NCBI RefSeq assembly: GCF_025791835.1
Contig: NZ_JAOXLP010000001.1
Location: 372,001-436,000, forward strand
Direction of reading: 5' to 3'
Source of the DNA: Roseomonas xinghualingensis
GTDB lineage: Bacteria > Pseudomonadota > Alphaproteobacteria > Acetobacterales > Acetobacteraceae
DNA: 64,000 bases
The number at the start of each line of letters is the position of its first letter. Positions within the stretch are counted from its first letter, which is position 1. Below are positions 17,929-26,396 of this stretch, piece after piece. The notes under the pieces are model-generated. The model saw only the letters and a list, made by a program, of their open reading frames with translations. It did not search any database and was not told where the DNA came from. The position numbers and the translations under genes are program-made.

Positions 17929-18531
17929 ATGGCGGTGAAATCCTCCGGCACGCTTCGCCGGCGCGAGGTCGTGTCCACCCTTCTGTCGAATCGTGGCGAG
18001 CTTCTGGTGATCGCGGGCCTCGGTGCACCGGCCTGGGACATCACCGCCATTGGCGACCATCCGCGCAACCTGCCGCTCTGGGGCGGCATGGGATCGGCGG
18101 CGGCCATCGGCCTTGGTCTTGCCCTGGCGCAGCCGAGCAAGCCAGTGCTGGTGATCACGGGTGACGGGGAGATGCTGATGGGCATCGGATCGCTCGCCAC
18201 CATCGCCGTGGCGAAGCCCGCAAATCTCTCCGTCGTCGTGCTCGATAACGAACATTATGGCGAGACGGGAATGCAGCGGACCCATACGGGCTTCGGCGTC
18301 GATCTCGCCGCGATGGCGCGCGGCGCCGGCATTCCCCGCGTTTCCACCATCCGCAAGGAGGATGAGGTCGCGCCGCTACGGGCCTTGATCCATGAATGCT
18401 CCGGCCCGCTTTTCGCGCAGGTGAAGATCGATGCCGAATCCCTGAAGCTGGTTCTGCCGCCGCGCGAAGGCGCGCTGCTGCAGGCGCGGATGCGGGAATC
18501 CCTGCTGGGGCCGGAGGCGCATCTGGCCTGA
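17929..18531 (+). CDS. ThDP-dependent decarboxylase-like protein, C-terminal (PP-domain) subunit
   Basis: A 200-residue subunit carrying the ThDP diphosphate site: GDG at residues 78-80 and the closing D106-N107, 28 residues apart, where most family members have NN. The segment LWGGMGSAAAIGLGLALAQP is typical of sulfopyruvate decarboxylase beta and acetolactate-synthase-like PP domains. AAAGGAC precedes the ATG. With the preceding gene it would form the complete active site at a subunit interface. The Bug gene follows after 70 bp. Confidence 0.82.
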   Translation: MAVKSSGTLRRREVVSTLLSNRGELLVIAGLGAPAWDITAIGDHPRNLPLWGGMGSAAAIGLGLALAQPSKPVLVITGDGEMLMGIGSLATIAVAKPANLSVVVLDNEHYGETGMQRTHTGFGVDLAAMARGAGIPRVSTIRKEDEVAPLRALIHECSGPLFAQVKIDAESLKLVLPPREGALLQARMRESLLGPEAHLA

Positions 18532-18601
18532 TGAGGATATGATAGCGGGGCCATAAGGAAAGAACAAAGCCGCCGCCCCGCAATGAACGGGAGGAAACAT
18601 C

Positions 18602-19573
18602 ATGGAGCGTCGTCTTCTGCTGCCGATGGCCGCCGGCCTGCTCCTGACCGGAAAGGCCGTGTCAGCGTCCTCCGCCTGGGTTCCCACGCGGCCTATCCGC
18701 CTCATCGTTCCTTTTGGCGCTGGCGGTAGCACTGATGTCACCGCGCGGCTGATCGCGGAGGCGCTGGGCGCGCGGCTTGGCCAGCCTGTGGTGGTGGAGA
18801 ACCGTGCTGGCGCCGGCGGAAATATCGGCAGCGAGGCCGTGGCGCGGGCCGAGCCGGATGGCTACACGCTGCTCCTCACCACCAGCACCACCCATGCCAC
18901 CAATCCCGCGCTCTATGGCAGCCTGCCCTTCGATGTGCAGCGGGATTTCGCTCCCATCACTCTCACGGCCTTCATCCCGAATGTGCTGGTGGTGCCTTCC
19001 TCAAAAGGCATCCGCCATGTGCGCGAGCTGATCGAGCTCGGTCGCCGCAAGCCCGGCGAGCTGAACTATGGCAGCGCGGGTGCCGGATCCTCGCAGCACC
19101 TGGCTTCGGCGCTCTTCGCGGCTCGGGCGGAGATGAGGATGACGCATGTGCCCTATCGCGGCGGCGCACTGGCCGTGACCGACCTGCTCGGCGGCAAGCT
19201 GGACCTGTTGTTCAGCCCGTTGGTGGAGGTACTGGAGCATGTGCGTGCGGGGCGGATGACAGCGCTTGCCATCACGACGAAGGAACGCTCCCCGCTGCTG
19301 CCGGATGTGCCGCCCCTGGGCGAGATCCTGCCCGGCTATGAGGTGCGGCTGTGGAACGGCCTGCTGGCGCCCGCTGCCACGCCGAAGCCGGTGATAGAGC
19401 GCATCGCGCATGAGACGAATGAGGTGCTGCGCACCCCGCAGATGCGGGAGAAGCTGGCGCAGCAGGGCAGCACCCCGGCCGGAGGCACGCCGGAAGAATT
19501 CGCCGGCTTCATCAGGGCCGAACTGCCGAAATGGGCGGAGCTGGTGCGGATCTCCGGTGCCCGGATTGAATGA
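18602..19573 (+). CDS. Bug/TctC-family substrate-binding protein
   Basis: A 323-residue periplasmic receptor with an N-terminal signal (MERRLLLPMAAGLLLTG) and the Bug landmarks TRPIRLIVPFGAGGSTD, VVVENRAGAGGNIGSE, EPDGYTLLL, HVPYRGG and LPDVPPLGEI. A strong GGGAGG ribosome site precedes it. It sits inside the catabolic run between the ThDP subunits and a carboxymuconolactone decarboxylase-like gene, so it probably captures the substrate of that pathway. No TctAB membrane partner is encoded here. Confidence 0.9.
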   Translation: MERRLLLPMAAGLLLTGKAVSASSAWVPTRPIRLIVPFGAGGSTDVTARLIAEALGARLGQPVVVENRAGAGGNIGSEAVARAEPDGYTLLLTTSTTHATNPALYGSLPFDVQRDFAPITLTAFIPNVLVVPSSKGIRHVRELIELGRRKPGELNYGSAGAGSSQHLASALFAARAEMRMTHVPYRGGALAVTDLLGGKLDLLFSPLVEVLEHVRAGRMTALAITTKERSPLLPDVPPLGEILPGYEVRLWNGLLAPAATPKPVIERIAHETNEVLRTPQMREKLAQQGSTPAGGTPEEFAGFIRAELPKWAELVRISGARIE

Positions 19574-19649
19574 CCATCGGCGTCCGCAATGGAAGCAGGA
19601 CACGCGATGAACCGTGCTGTCGCAGGCCACGATGCAAGGAGCAAGAGTG

Positions 19650-20051
19650 ATGGCTGAAAGCGAGATGTTCCAGAAGGGGCTGGAGGTCCGCCGCGCCGTG
19701 TTGGGCGCGGAGTATGTCGATGGCGGCCTTGCCAAGGCGGATGACTTCATGATGGCATTCCAGCGCATCACCACTGAATGGTGCTGGGGCTATGCCTGGA
19801 CGCGCGAAGGTCTCGACCGCCGCACGCGCAGCCTGCTGAACCTCGCCATGCTGACGGCATTGGGCAAGCCGCCGGAAATCAAGTTGCATGTAAAAGGTGC
19901 GCTGAACAACGGCGTCACGGTGGAGGAGATCAAGGAGGTCCTGCTCCACGCGACCGTCTATTGTGGCATCCCGGCCGGGCTGGATGCCTTCAAGGCGGCG
20001 CATGAGGTGCTGAAGGCCGAAGGCGCGCTTCCGGCGAAGGCGGCGGAATGA
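19650..20051 (+). CDS. Carboxymuconolactone decarboxylase family protein
   Basis: A 133-residue protein of the CMD/AhpD-like family, about the length of PcaC. The family block is clear: RTRSLLNLAML, then EIKLHVKGALNNGVTVEEIKE and HATVYCGIPAG. PcaC removes CO2 from gamma-carboxymuconolactone in protocatechuate degradation, but no other pca genes are present, so the substrate here is open. AAGGAG 7 bases before ATG 19650 fixes the start better than the upstream GTG at 19614. The stop overlaps the next gene by ATGA, showing tight coupling. Confidence 0.85.
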   Translation: MAESEMFQKGLEVRRAVLGAEYVDGGLAKADDFMMAFQRITTEWCWGYAWTREGLDRRTRSLLNLAMLTALGKPPEIKLHVKGALNNGVTVEEIKEVLLHATVYCGIPAGLDAFKAAHEVLKAEGALPAKAAE

Positions 20052-20971
20052 GCAGCACCGCCATCCGACGCGTCGGCTTCGTCGGCGTGGGCAATATGGG
20101 TTGGCCGATGGCGGCCAATCTGGTGAAGGCAGGCTTCGATGTGGCGGTCACCGATGCCGTACCCGGCCGCGCCGCGAAATTCGTGCGGGAGGTCGGCGGC
20201 CATGCGGCGGAAGGGGCGGCGGAGGCGGCGCGCGGTGCCGATGCCCTCGTCACCATCCTCCCGACCAGCCGCCATGTGGAGGAGGTGATCGCCGGGATCG
20301 GTGATGCCTTGCCTTCGGGTGCGGTGGTGGTCGAGATGTCCTCGGGCAATCCGGGCATCACGCGGAGGCTGGCAGGGGAATTGGCGCAACGCGGCGTCGC
20401 CATGGTGGATTGCCCTGTTTCGGGCGGCGTTTCCCGCGCGCGCACCGGCGAGCTGGCCATCATGGCCGGCGGCGAGGCCGCGCAGCTGGACCGCGTGGAC
20501 CCGTTGCTGAAGGCCATGGGCACCACCGTGCATCGGTGTGGGGAGATTGGTGCCGGCCAGGCCATGAAGGCCTTGAACAACCTTGTCTCCGCCGGCGGCT
20601 TCCTGATCGGTATCGAGGCGCTGCTGATCGGCCAGAAATTCGGCCTCGATCCATCCTTGATGGTCGATGTGCTGAACGCATCGACGGGCATGAACAACAG
20701 CACGCAGAAGAAGTTCCGGCAGTTCGTGCTGTCGCGGCGCTTCGATTCCGGTTTCGGACTGGACCTGATGGTGAAGGACCTGTCCATCGCGCTGGAGGTG
20801 GGGCGCGACAATGGCACGCCGACTCCCTTCGCCGCCCTCTGCCGCGAGTTATGGAGCAGCGCTGGCGCCCTGCTTGGCCCAGGCCAGGACCATACGGCAG
20901 TGGCGCAGCTCAGCGAGCGGCTGGCCGGCAGCGCGCTGGGCGGCGGCAATAGCGGCACCGCGGCGGATTAG
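20048..20971 (+). CDS. 3-hydroxyisobutyrate dehydrogenase-like NAD(P)-dependent oxidoreductase
   Basis: A 307-residue beta-hydroxyacid dehydrogenase. The Rossmann motif is GFVGVGNMGWPMA at the N-terminus. The substrate-binding segment DCPVSGGVSRARTGELAIM occurs at about 121-139, and the catalytic lysine is K174 in GAGQAMKALNN. Members oxidise 3-hydroxyisobutyrate, tartronate semialdehyde or similar C3-C4 hydroxyacids; which one cannot be told. It overlaps the CMD gene by 4 bases and is followed after 2 bp by the lactonase-like gene, so all three are in one operon. Confidence 0.9.
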   Translation: MSSTAIRRVGFVGVGNMGWPMAANLVKAGFDVAVTDAVPGRAAKFVREVGGHAAEGAAEAARGADALVTILPTSRHVEEVIAGIGDALPSGAVVVEMSSGNPGITRRLAGELAQRGVAMVDCPVSGGVSRARTGELAIMAGGEAAQLDRVDPLLKAMGTTVHRCGEIGAGQAMKALNNLVSAGGFLIGIEALLIGQKFGLDPSLMVDVLNASTGMNNSTQKKFRQFVLSRRFDSGFGLDLMVKDLSIALEVGRDNGTPTPFAALCRELWSSAGALLGPGQDHTAVAQLSERLAGSALGGGNSGTAAD

Positions 20972-20973
20972 CC

Positions 20974-21762
20974 ATGTGGGAGGCCTTTGCCCTTCGCTAT
21001 GCCTGCCACGAGCGGACGGCGCAGGCCAACTTCCTCCATCCGCCCGATCCCCATGATGTGCCGATGCCGATGGATTATTTCATCTGGCTGCTGCGCGACG
21101 GGGCCGGGCGGGAGATCGTGGTGGATACCGGCTTCTCGGCGGAAACCGCAGCTCGCCGCGGGCGGCGCATGATCCGCCCGGTGGAGGACGCGCTGCGCAG
21201 CATCGGAACGGATCCTGCGCGTGTCAGAGACGTCGTCATCACCCATCTGCATTATGATCATGCCGGCAATATCGGCCTTTTTCCCCAGGCGCGCTTCCAC
21301 TTGCAGGATCGCGAGATGGCCTTCGCCACCGGGCGCAACATGTGCTTCGGCTGCATCCGCCAGGCCTTCGAGGTGGAGGATGTGGTGGCCATGGTGCGCG
21401 CGGTGCATGCGGACCGCGTGGTTTTCCATGATGGGGAAGGCGAGGTAGCGCCGGGGGTAACGCTGCATCGCGTCGGCGGCCACACGGATGGCCTGCAGAT
21501 GCTCCGCGTCATGACCGCGCGCGGGCCGCTCGTGCTGGCGGGCGATGCCACCCACTACTACGCGAATATGGAGCGGGAGAATCCCTTCCCGATCTTCTTC
21601 GATCTCGGCGCCATGGCGCAGGGCTGGCGCACCGCACGTCGCCTGGCGGAAGGCGACGAAAGCCTGATCGTGCCGGGGCATGACCCAGAGGTGCTGCGCC
21701 GCTACCCGTTGCTGGAGGGCAGCGGCGGGGAAGTTGCATGCCTTCACCTGCCGCCGACCTGA
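20974..21762 (+). CDS. Metallo-beta-lactamase-fold hydrolase, N-acyl-homoserine-lactonase-like
   Basis: A 262-residue MBL-fold enzyme. The zinc motif HxHxDH is T-H91-L-H93-Y-D95-H96, and later ligands lie in GGHTDG and LAGDATHYY. This arrangement and the DTGF block match the AHL-lactonase (AttM/AiiA-like) group, which also includes lactonases for other small lactones. Because it ends a run of carboxylate-handling enzymes, lactone opening within that pathway is at least as likely as quorum quenching. No signal peptide. Confidence 0.85.
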   Translation: MWEAFALRYACHERTAQANFLHPPDPHDVPMPMDYFIWLLRDGAGREIVVDTGFSAETAARRGRRMIRPVEDALRSIGTDPARVRDVVITHLHYDHAGNIGLFPQARFHLQDREMAFATGRNMCFGCIRQAFEVEDVVAMVRAVHADRVVFHDGEGEVAPGVTLHRVGGHTDGLQMLRVMTARGPLVLAGDATHYYANMERENPFPIFFDLGAMAQGWRTARRLAEGDESLIVPGHDPEVLRRYPLLEGSGGEVACLHLPPT

Positions 21763-21830
21763 CCATGGTACCCTAACCACGGAGGCTCCTCCGCGTTCCT
21801 GTCCGGTGGCACCGCGTAGGGAGGCACCCG

Positions 21831-22586
21831 ATGGACACTCCAGCAGCCAGTCCAGCCGATCGCAGGGCCACGCTCAGGGCTGCCGCGGCTGCGGGCATGG
21901 GGCTCGGAGCCGGCGAGGCGGCAGCGCAAGCCAGCGGAACAGGCCGCGCGGGACACGTCGTGCTGCTTGGGGACTCGATCTTCGACAACAAGGCCTATGT
22001 GGCGGGCGGGCTGGATGTGGTGACGCAGCTCCATGCGCGGCTGCCGGACGGATGGCGGGCGACACTGGGGGCTGTGGATGGGGCCGTGACGGGCGATCTG
22101 CCCCGCCAGCTCTCCCGTCTTTCCCCGGATGCGACCCATCTGGTGGTCAGCATCGGCGGCAATGATGCGCTCCGGCAGGAGGGCATTCTGGGCGAAGGGG
22201 CCAGGACCGTTGGCGAGGGGCTTGCCCGGCTCGCCGCCCTGCGCGAGCGCTTCCGCGTGGATTACGGGGCCATGCTCGATGCGGTGTCCGCACGAAGCCT
22301 GCCGGTGGCACTTTGCACCATCTATGATCCCCGCTTCCCCGATCGGGCGCGGCGGCAGCTCGGGACGGTGGGCCTGACGCTGTTCAACGACATCATCACC
22401 CGTGCGGCCTTCGCGCGCGGATGGCCGCTCATCGATCTCCGCCTCCTCTGCAACGAGGATGCGGATTTCGCCAATCCCATCGAACCCTCGGTACAGGGCG
22501 GGGGAAAGATTGCAACCGAGATCGCCAGGATGTTGCAGGGGCACGATCCTGTACAACGGCGGTCCGAAGTGTTCGCGGGCGGCTGA
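21831..22586 (+). CDS. SGNH/GDSL hydrolase, secreted
   Basis: A 251-residue esterase-like protein. A twin-arginine-containing N-terminus (PADRRATLRAAAAAGMG) suggests export. Block I is VLLGDSIFD with nucleophile S49, and block III is SIGGND with N111. At block V, where most members have D-x-x-H, the sequence reads NPIEPSVQGG, with Glu in place of the usual His. GGGAGG precedes the ATG. It lies 68 bp after the lactonase-like gene and could be the last gene of that operon. Substrate unknown. Confidence 0.82.
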   Translation: MDTPAASPADRRATLRAAAAAGMGLGAGEAAAQASGTGRAGHVVLLGDSIFDNKAYVAGGLDVVTQLHARLPDGWRATLGAVDGAVTGDLPRQLSRLSPDATHLVVSIGGNDALRQEGILGEGARTVGEGLARLAALRERFRVDYGAMLDAVSARSLPVALCTIYDPRFPDRARRQLGTVGLTLFNDIITRAAFARGWPLIDLRLLCNEDADFANPIEPSVQGGGKIATEIARMLQGHDPVQRRSEVFAGG

Positions 22587-22619
22587 GCGGCATAGGCCGT
22601 TTCAAATTTCCTCTTGCGT

Positions 22620-22643
22620 GAAGATGGAAGTTTATCCATCTTC
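22620..22643. other. Perfect hairpin upstream of the TerC-family gene
   Basis: GAAGATGGA and TCCATCTTC form a 9-bp stem with a 6-base loop. It could terminate the SGNH hydrolase transcript or lie in the TerC leader. No T run follows. The characteristic core of the yybP-ykoY manganese riboswitch was looked for in this 245-bp gap and not seen. Confidence 0.35.
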
Positions 22644-22831
22644 GCCTTGATCCGGGCCCCTCTGACGCCCGGCGGCCCCGTGCCCCCTGCCTTGGCGGGC
22701 GGTGCGGACAGCCGTCGCCGTGATGTCGGATCGACTTCTCGCAATCGGGCCCGGCGTACCAGCTTCCTCTGAGTTCACAGTCTCGTGCTGTGTTCTGGCG
22801 GTCGGGCCCCCTTACGAAGGAGCCGTCCCGC

Positions 22832-23833
22832 GTGGAAGCTTCAATCTGGTTCTGGGTTACGTTCAACGCAGCCGTCTTCGGGCTCTTGATGCTCGATCTT
22901 GGTCTGTTCGCGAAAAAGGATGCCAATGGCGATCCGGCCCCTGTGCCGGTGCGCACCGCCCTCTTCAAATCCGCCGCCTATATCGGCCTTGCCCTGCTGT
23001 TCTTCGTCTGGCTCAGGATGAGCTATGGCGTTACCCCCGAGGAACGCAGCGCCAAGAGCCTGGAATTCTTGACAGGCTATGTGATCGAGTGGTCGCTCTC
23101 GGTCGATAACATCTTCGTTTTCATCCTGCTCTTCGCCAAGTTCGGCGTGCCGGCAGCCTATCAGCACCGCGTGCTGTTCTGGGGCATCCTGGGTGCGCTG
23201 TTGATGCGGGGCATCATGATCCTGGTTGGCACCGCGCTGATGCGTGAGTTCGACTGGATGATGATCATCTTCGGCCTGTTCCTGGTCTGGAGCGGTTGGA
23301 AGATGCTGCGCGCCGCCGATGAGGAGGAGGATCCCACCGAAAGCCCGATCCTCGCCTGGCTGCGCCGCCGCCTGCCTGTCACGGATGGCTTCCGGGGCAA
23401 TGCCTTCACGGTGCGGGAAGCCGGCAAGTTGATGGTCACGCCGCTGGCCCTGGTGCTCATCCTGGTCGAGCTGACGGACCTGTTCTTCGCTCTGGACAGC
23501 ATCCCGGCGATCTTCGCGGTCTCGACCGATCCGTTCATCGTCTACACGGCCAATGTCTTCGCCATCCTGGGCCTGCGGGCGATGTATTTCGCACTGGCGG
23601 GCATCATCCATCGCTTCAAGTATCTGAAGCATGGGCTGTCGATCGTGCTGATGATCGTGGGCGCGAAGATGCTGGCTAACTGGTTTGCGGGTGGAAAGGC
23701 TGTGCCGGTGGAATACGCATTGGCGCTGACCTCCGCGATCATCGCGGGGTCCATTGCTCTGTCGCTGTGGAAGACCCGCAATCATCCTGCCCTGGAGGAA
23801 GTGCCCCCCATGGCGGAGAAGCCGCGCGGCTGA
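22832..23833 (+). CDS. TerC/Alx family integral membrane protein
   Basis: A 333-residue protein with about nine membrane segments. The TerC signature is present: VIEWSLSVDNIFVF with the acidic residue in the membrane, and LVELTDLFFALDSIPA in the second half. Family members such as Alx have been linked to manganese export or metal loading of exoenzymes. GTG 22832 with AAGGAG at 22817-22822 is preferred because it opens directly on the first membrane segment. It is monocistronic, ending at two strong hairpins facing a convergent gene. Confidence 0.9.
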   Translation: MEASIWFWVTFNAAVFGLLMLDLGLFAKKDANGDPAPVPVRTALFKSAAYIGLALLFFVWLRMSYGVTPEERSAKSLEFLTGYVIEWSLSVDNIFVFILLFAKFGVPAAYQHRVLFWGILGALLMRGIMILVGTALMREFDWMMIIFGLFLVWSGWKMLRAADEEEDPTESPILAWLRRRLPVTDGFRGNAFTVREAGKLMVTPLALVLILVELTDLFFALDSIPAIFAVSTDPFIVYTANVFAILGLRAMYFALAGIIHRFKYLKHGLSIVLMIVGAKMLANWFAGGKAVPVEYALALTSAIIAGSIALSLWKTRNHPALEEVPPMAEKPRG

Positions 23834-23840
23834 CAGGATA

Positions 23841-23864
23841 CCGGGGTGGCCATGGCCACCCCGG
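23841..23864. terminator. Bidirectional terminator hairpin A
   Basis: CCGGGGTGGCC and GGCCACCCCGG form a perfect 11-bp stem with an AT loop, between convergent genes. Confidence 0.6.
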
Positions 23865-23868
23865 CGAT

Positions 23869-23897
23869 GGCTTCCGGAGGCGGGTCCTCCGGAAGCC
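23869..23897. terminator. Bidirectional terminator hairpin B
   Basis: GGCTTCCGGAGG and CCTCCGGAAGCC form a perfect 12-bp stem with a 5-base loop, 19 bp from the end of the minus-strand Bug gene. Confidence 0.6.
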
Positions 23898-23915
23898 GCT
23901 GCGTAAAGGCGGAGA

Positions 23916-24902
23916 TCAGTCCGCCTTGATGTCGGCGCGCTTGATCACCGGCTCAAGAGTCTTCTTCTCGTTGTCGATCAGCGCGGCGAAGGCCTGCGGA
24001 CCCTGGCCGCCCAGCAAGGTGCCCTGCTCCGCCAGCCTCCCGCCGACGGCAGGGTCGCGCATCGCCGCCGCCACGCCCTCGGCAATGGCATTGATGACGG
24101 AAGCGGGCGTGCCCGCTGGCGCTGCCATGCCGAAAGAGGTGCCAAAGATGAAGCCCGGCACGCCGGCCTCGGCCATGGTCGGTACATCGGGCAGCTGCGG
24201 AAGGCGCTGCTCGGTGGCGACGGCCAAAGGCCGCACCGCATTGCCACGAATATGGGCGAGGATGTTCGGCACGTTGTCGATCACCAGATCGATGTTGCCG
24301 GCAATGAGGTCGGTGATCGCTGGCGCCGCGCCGCGATAGGGAACGTGCTGGATATCCGTGCCGGTCGCGCCCTTGAACAGCTCCAATGCCAGATGGAGGC
24401 TGCTGCCAGAGCCTGCCGATCCGGCGGTAAGCTGGCCCGGCCGCTGCTTCGCCGCCGCCACCAGCGCCGCCACGTTCTGCCAGGGGCGTGCATTGGCGAC
24501 GCAAAGCACCTTCGGCGTCGTTGCCAGCAGGGTGATCGGCGCGAAGGCGGTGTTGGTGTCGTAAGGCATGGCGCCGTAGATGAACTGGTTCACCGCCAGC
24601 GGTCCCATGGAGGAGACGAGCAGCGTGTAGCCATCCGGCGCCGCCTTGGCGGCAAGATCCGCTCCGATATTGCCGCCCGCGCCTGCGCGGTTGTCCACCA
24701 CGAAGGGTTGCCCGAACTTGGTGGCAAGCGATTGGGAGACGGAGCGCGCCAGCGTGTCCACCAGCCCGCCGGCCGGGAAGGGAACGACGATGCGCACGGG
24801 CTTGGTCGGCCAGGGGGCGCTGCCCTGGGCACGCGCGATGACCGGCGCGGCCAGGGCTAGCGGTGCGCCCAGCAGGATGCGGCGGTGGATGCGGTGGCTC
24901 AT
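23916..24902 (-). CDS. Bug/TctC-family substrate-binding protein at the end of the aromatic operon
   Basis: A 328-residue periplasmic receptor with signal MSHRIHRRILLGAPLALAAP. Landmarks are WPTKPVRIVVPFPAGG, VVDNRAGAGGNIGAD, APDGYTLL, HVPYRGAAP and LPDVPTMAEAGVPG. ATG 24902 with GGGAG upstream is preferred over the frame start at 24929. It begins 23 bp after livF ends and is therefore probably the tenth gene of the marR-mdlC-liv operon, giving that operon two unrelated binding proteins. Confidence 0.9.
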   Translation of the reverse strand: MSHRIHRRILLGAPLALAAPVIARAQGSAPWPTKPVRIVVPFPAGGLVDTLARSVSQSLATKFGQPFVVDNRAGAGGNIGADLAAKAAPDGYTLLVSSMGPLAVNQFIYGAMPYDTNTAFAPITLLATTPKVLCVANARPWQNVAALVAAAKQRPGQLTAGSAGSGSSLHLALELFKGATGTDIQHVPYRGAAPAITDLIAGNIDLVIDNVPNILAHIRGNAVRPLAVATEQRLPQLPDVPTMAEAGVPGFIFGTSFGMAAPAGTPASVINAIAEGVAAAMRDPAVGGRLAEQGTLLGGQGPQAFAALIDNEKKTLEPVIKRADIKAD

Positions 24903-24925
24903 GGCGTCTGTTCTCCCTTGGTGAT

Positions 24926-25657
24926 TCATGCGGCCTCGGTCTCGGATGCGCCCAGATAGGCGCGGCGGACGGCCGGATCGGCGGCAAGTGACGCGGCGCT
25001 GCCGCCGCCCACGATATGACCGCCTTCCAGCAGGATGCCCCGATCGGCGATGGCCAGGCTGCGGCGGGCATTCTGCTCCACCAGCAGGATGCCCGTGCCG
25101 CCCGCGCGGATACGCGTCAGTGCCCGGAACAACTCCCCGGCCATGAGGGGGGAAAGCCCCAGCGAGGGTTCATCCAGCGCCAGGATCTCGGGCGCGGACA
25201 TCAGCGCGCGGCCGATGGCGACCATCTGCTGCTCGCCGCCGCTCATGGTGCGGACAGCCTGGCCCATGCGCTCCGTCAAGCGGGGGAAGAGGGAAAGGAT
25301 GCCTTCCAGCCGGGCCGCCTCGCCGTGCCGGGCATGGGCGGGATGGGCGCCGAGCAGCAGGTTCTCCCGCACCGTCAGCGCGCCGAAGACGCCGCGGCCT
25401 TCCGGCACCAGGGCAAGGCCCGCTTCCACCACGCGATGGGCGGGGATGTTGGAGATGTCCTTCCCGCCGATGCTGATCCGTGCGCCAGGGGCAGGGCGCA
25501 CCAGCCCGGCGAGCCCCTTCAGCAGCGTGCTCTTTCCCGCGCCATTCGCGCCCAGCACCACCAGGATCTCCCCCGGCGACACCGAGAGGGAGACATGATC
25601 CAGCGCCCGGTGGCGGCCATAGGAGACGGAGAGATTGGCGGCCTCAAGCATCGTCAT
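24926..25657 (-). CDS. livF: Branched-chain amino acid-type ABC transporter ATP-binding protein
   Basis: A 243-residue ATPase of the LivF type. Walker A is GANGAGKST, the signature TMSGGEQQM, and Walker B ILALDEPSLGLSP. LivF subunits are shorter than LivG and lack its C-terminal branched-chain extension, as here. It overlaps the end of livG by 14 bases, a coupled arrangement. With the aromatic catabolic genes upstream, the importer probably carries an aromatic acid rather than leucine; many Liv-type systems do so. Confidence 0.92.
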   Translation of the reverse strand: MTMLEAANLSVSYGRHRALDHVSLSVSPGEILVVLGANGAGKSTLLKGLAGLVRPAPGARISIGGKDISNIPAHRVVEAGLALVPEGRGVFGALTVRENLLLGAHPAHARHGEAARLEGILSLFPRLTERMGQAVRTMSGGEQQMVAIGRALMSAPEILALDEPSLGLSPLMAGELFRALTRIRAGGTGILLVEQNARRSLAIADRGILLEGGHIVGGGSAASLAADPAVRRAYLGASETEAA

Positions 25658-26396
25658 CCCCCAGATAGGCCTGGATCACGGCATGATCGGCCAGAACCTC
25701 GGCGGGCGGGCCTTCAGCGATGTGCTGGCCGGCATTCATCACCACGCAGCGATTGGCCAGGGCACGGATGGCATCCATCACATGCTCCACCATCAGCACG
25801 GTGCATCCCTCGTCGCGGAGCGAAGCGATCAGGTCGATGCCGCCCCGCAACTCGGTCAGGTTCAGGCCGGCAAGCCATTCGTCGAGCAGCAGCAGGCGCG
25901 GAGAGAGCGCCAGGGCCCGGGCCAGTTCCAGCCGCTTCTGGTCGCCATAGGTGAGGATGGAGGCGGGCTGGTTGTCCCGTCCGCCCAGGCCAACGCGGGT
26001 GAGCAGGGTGGCGGCGCGGCTGCGGGCCTCGGCGCCCCAGGCGGGTTCGCGGCCGAAGGCGAGGCCGGCCACCACATTCTCATTCAGCGAAAGCCCGGGC
26101 AGCACACGAACCAGCTGGAAGGTGCGGGCGATACCAAGGCGGGTAAGCCGATGCGCCGGCAGCCCGGTCACGTCCCGCCCATCCAGCACCACGCGCCCCG
26201 CATCCGGAGCCAGCGCGCCGGAGATGAGGTTCAGCGCCGTTGTCTTGCCCGATCCATTGGGGCCGAGCAGCCCGACGATCTCGCCGGGGTGAACCGTGAA
26301 GGAGAGCCCATCCACCGCGACGAGGCCGCCGAAGGCGCGGCGGAGGCCCTCCACGCGCAGCAGCGGGGCGGTCTGGCTCTGCAAGGCGGCGCTCAT
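25644..26396 (-). CDS. livG: Branched-chain amino acid-type ABC transporter ATP-binding protein
   Basis: A 250-residue LivG-type ATPase with Walker A GPNGSGKTT, the linker segment LVRVLPGLSLNENV typical of LivG, and Walker B LLLLDEWLAGL, in which the usual DEP reads DEW-L-AGL. The signature segment reads LTYGDQKRLELARAL instead of the common LSYGEQR, still within LivG variation. It starts in an ATGA overlap with livM. Confidence 0.92.
   Translation of the reverse strand: MSAALQSQTAPLLRVEGLRRAFGGLVAVDGLSFTVHPGEIVGLLGPNGSGKTTALNLISGALAPDAGRVVLDGRDVTGLPAHRLTRLGIARTFQLVRVLPGLSLNENVVAGLAFGREPAWGAEARSRAATLLTRVGLGGRDNQPASILTYGDQKRLELARALALSPRLLLLDEWLAGLNLTELRGGIDLIASLRDEGCTVLMVEHVMDAIRALANRCVVMNAGQHIAEGPPAEVLADHAVIQAYLGDDDA

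Noticed and set aside
20974..21762. Firm assignment of the MBL enzyme as a quorum-quenching lactonase
   Set aside because: The zinc motif fits the AHL lactonase group, but the neighbours are carboxylate catabolism genes, so the substrate is left open.
22587..22831. A yybP-ykoY manganese riboswitch before the TerC-family gene
   Set aside because: The location suits one, but I could not find the conserved core or a convincing pair of helices; only a simple hairpin is present.
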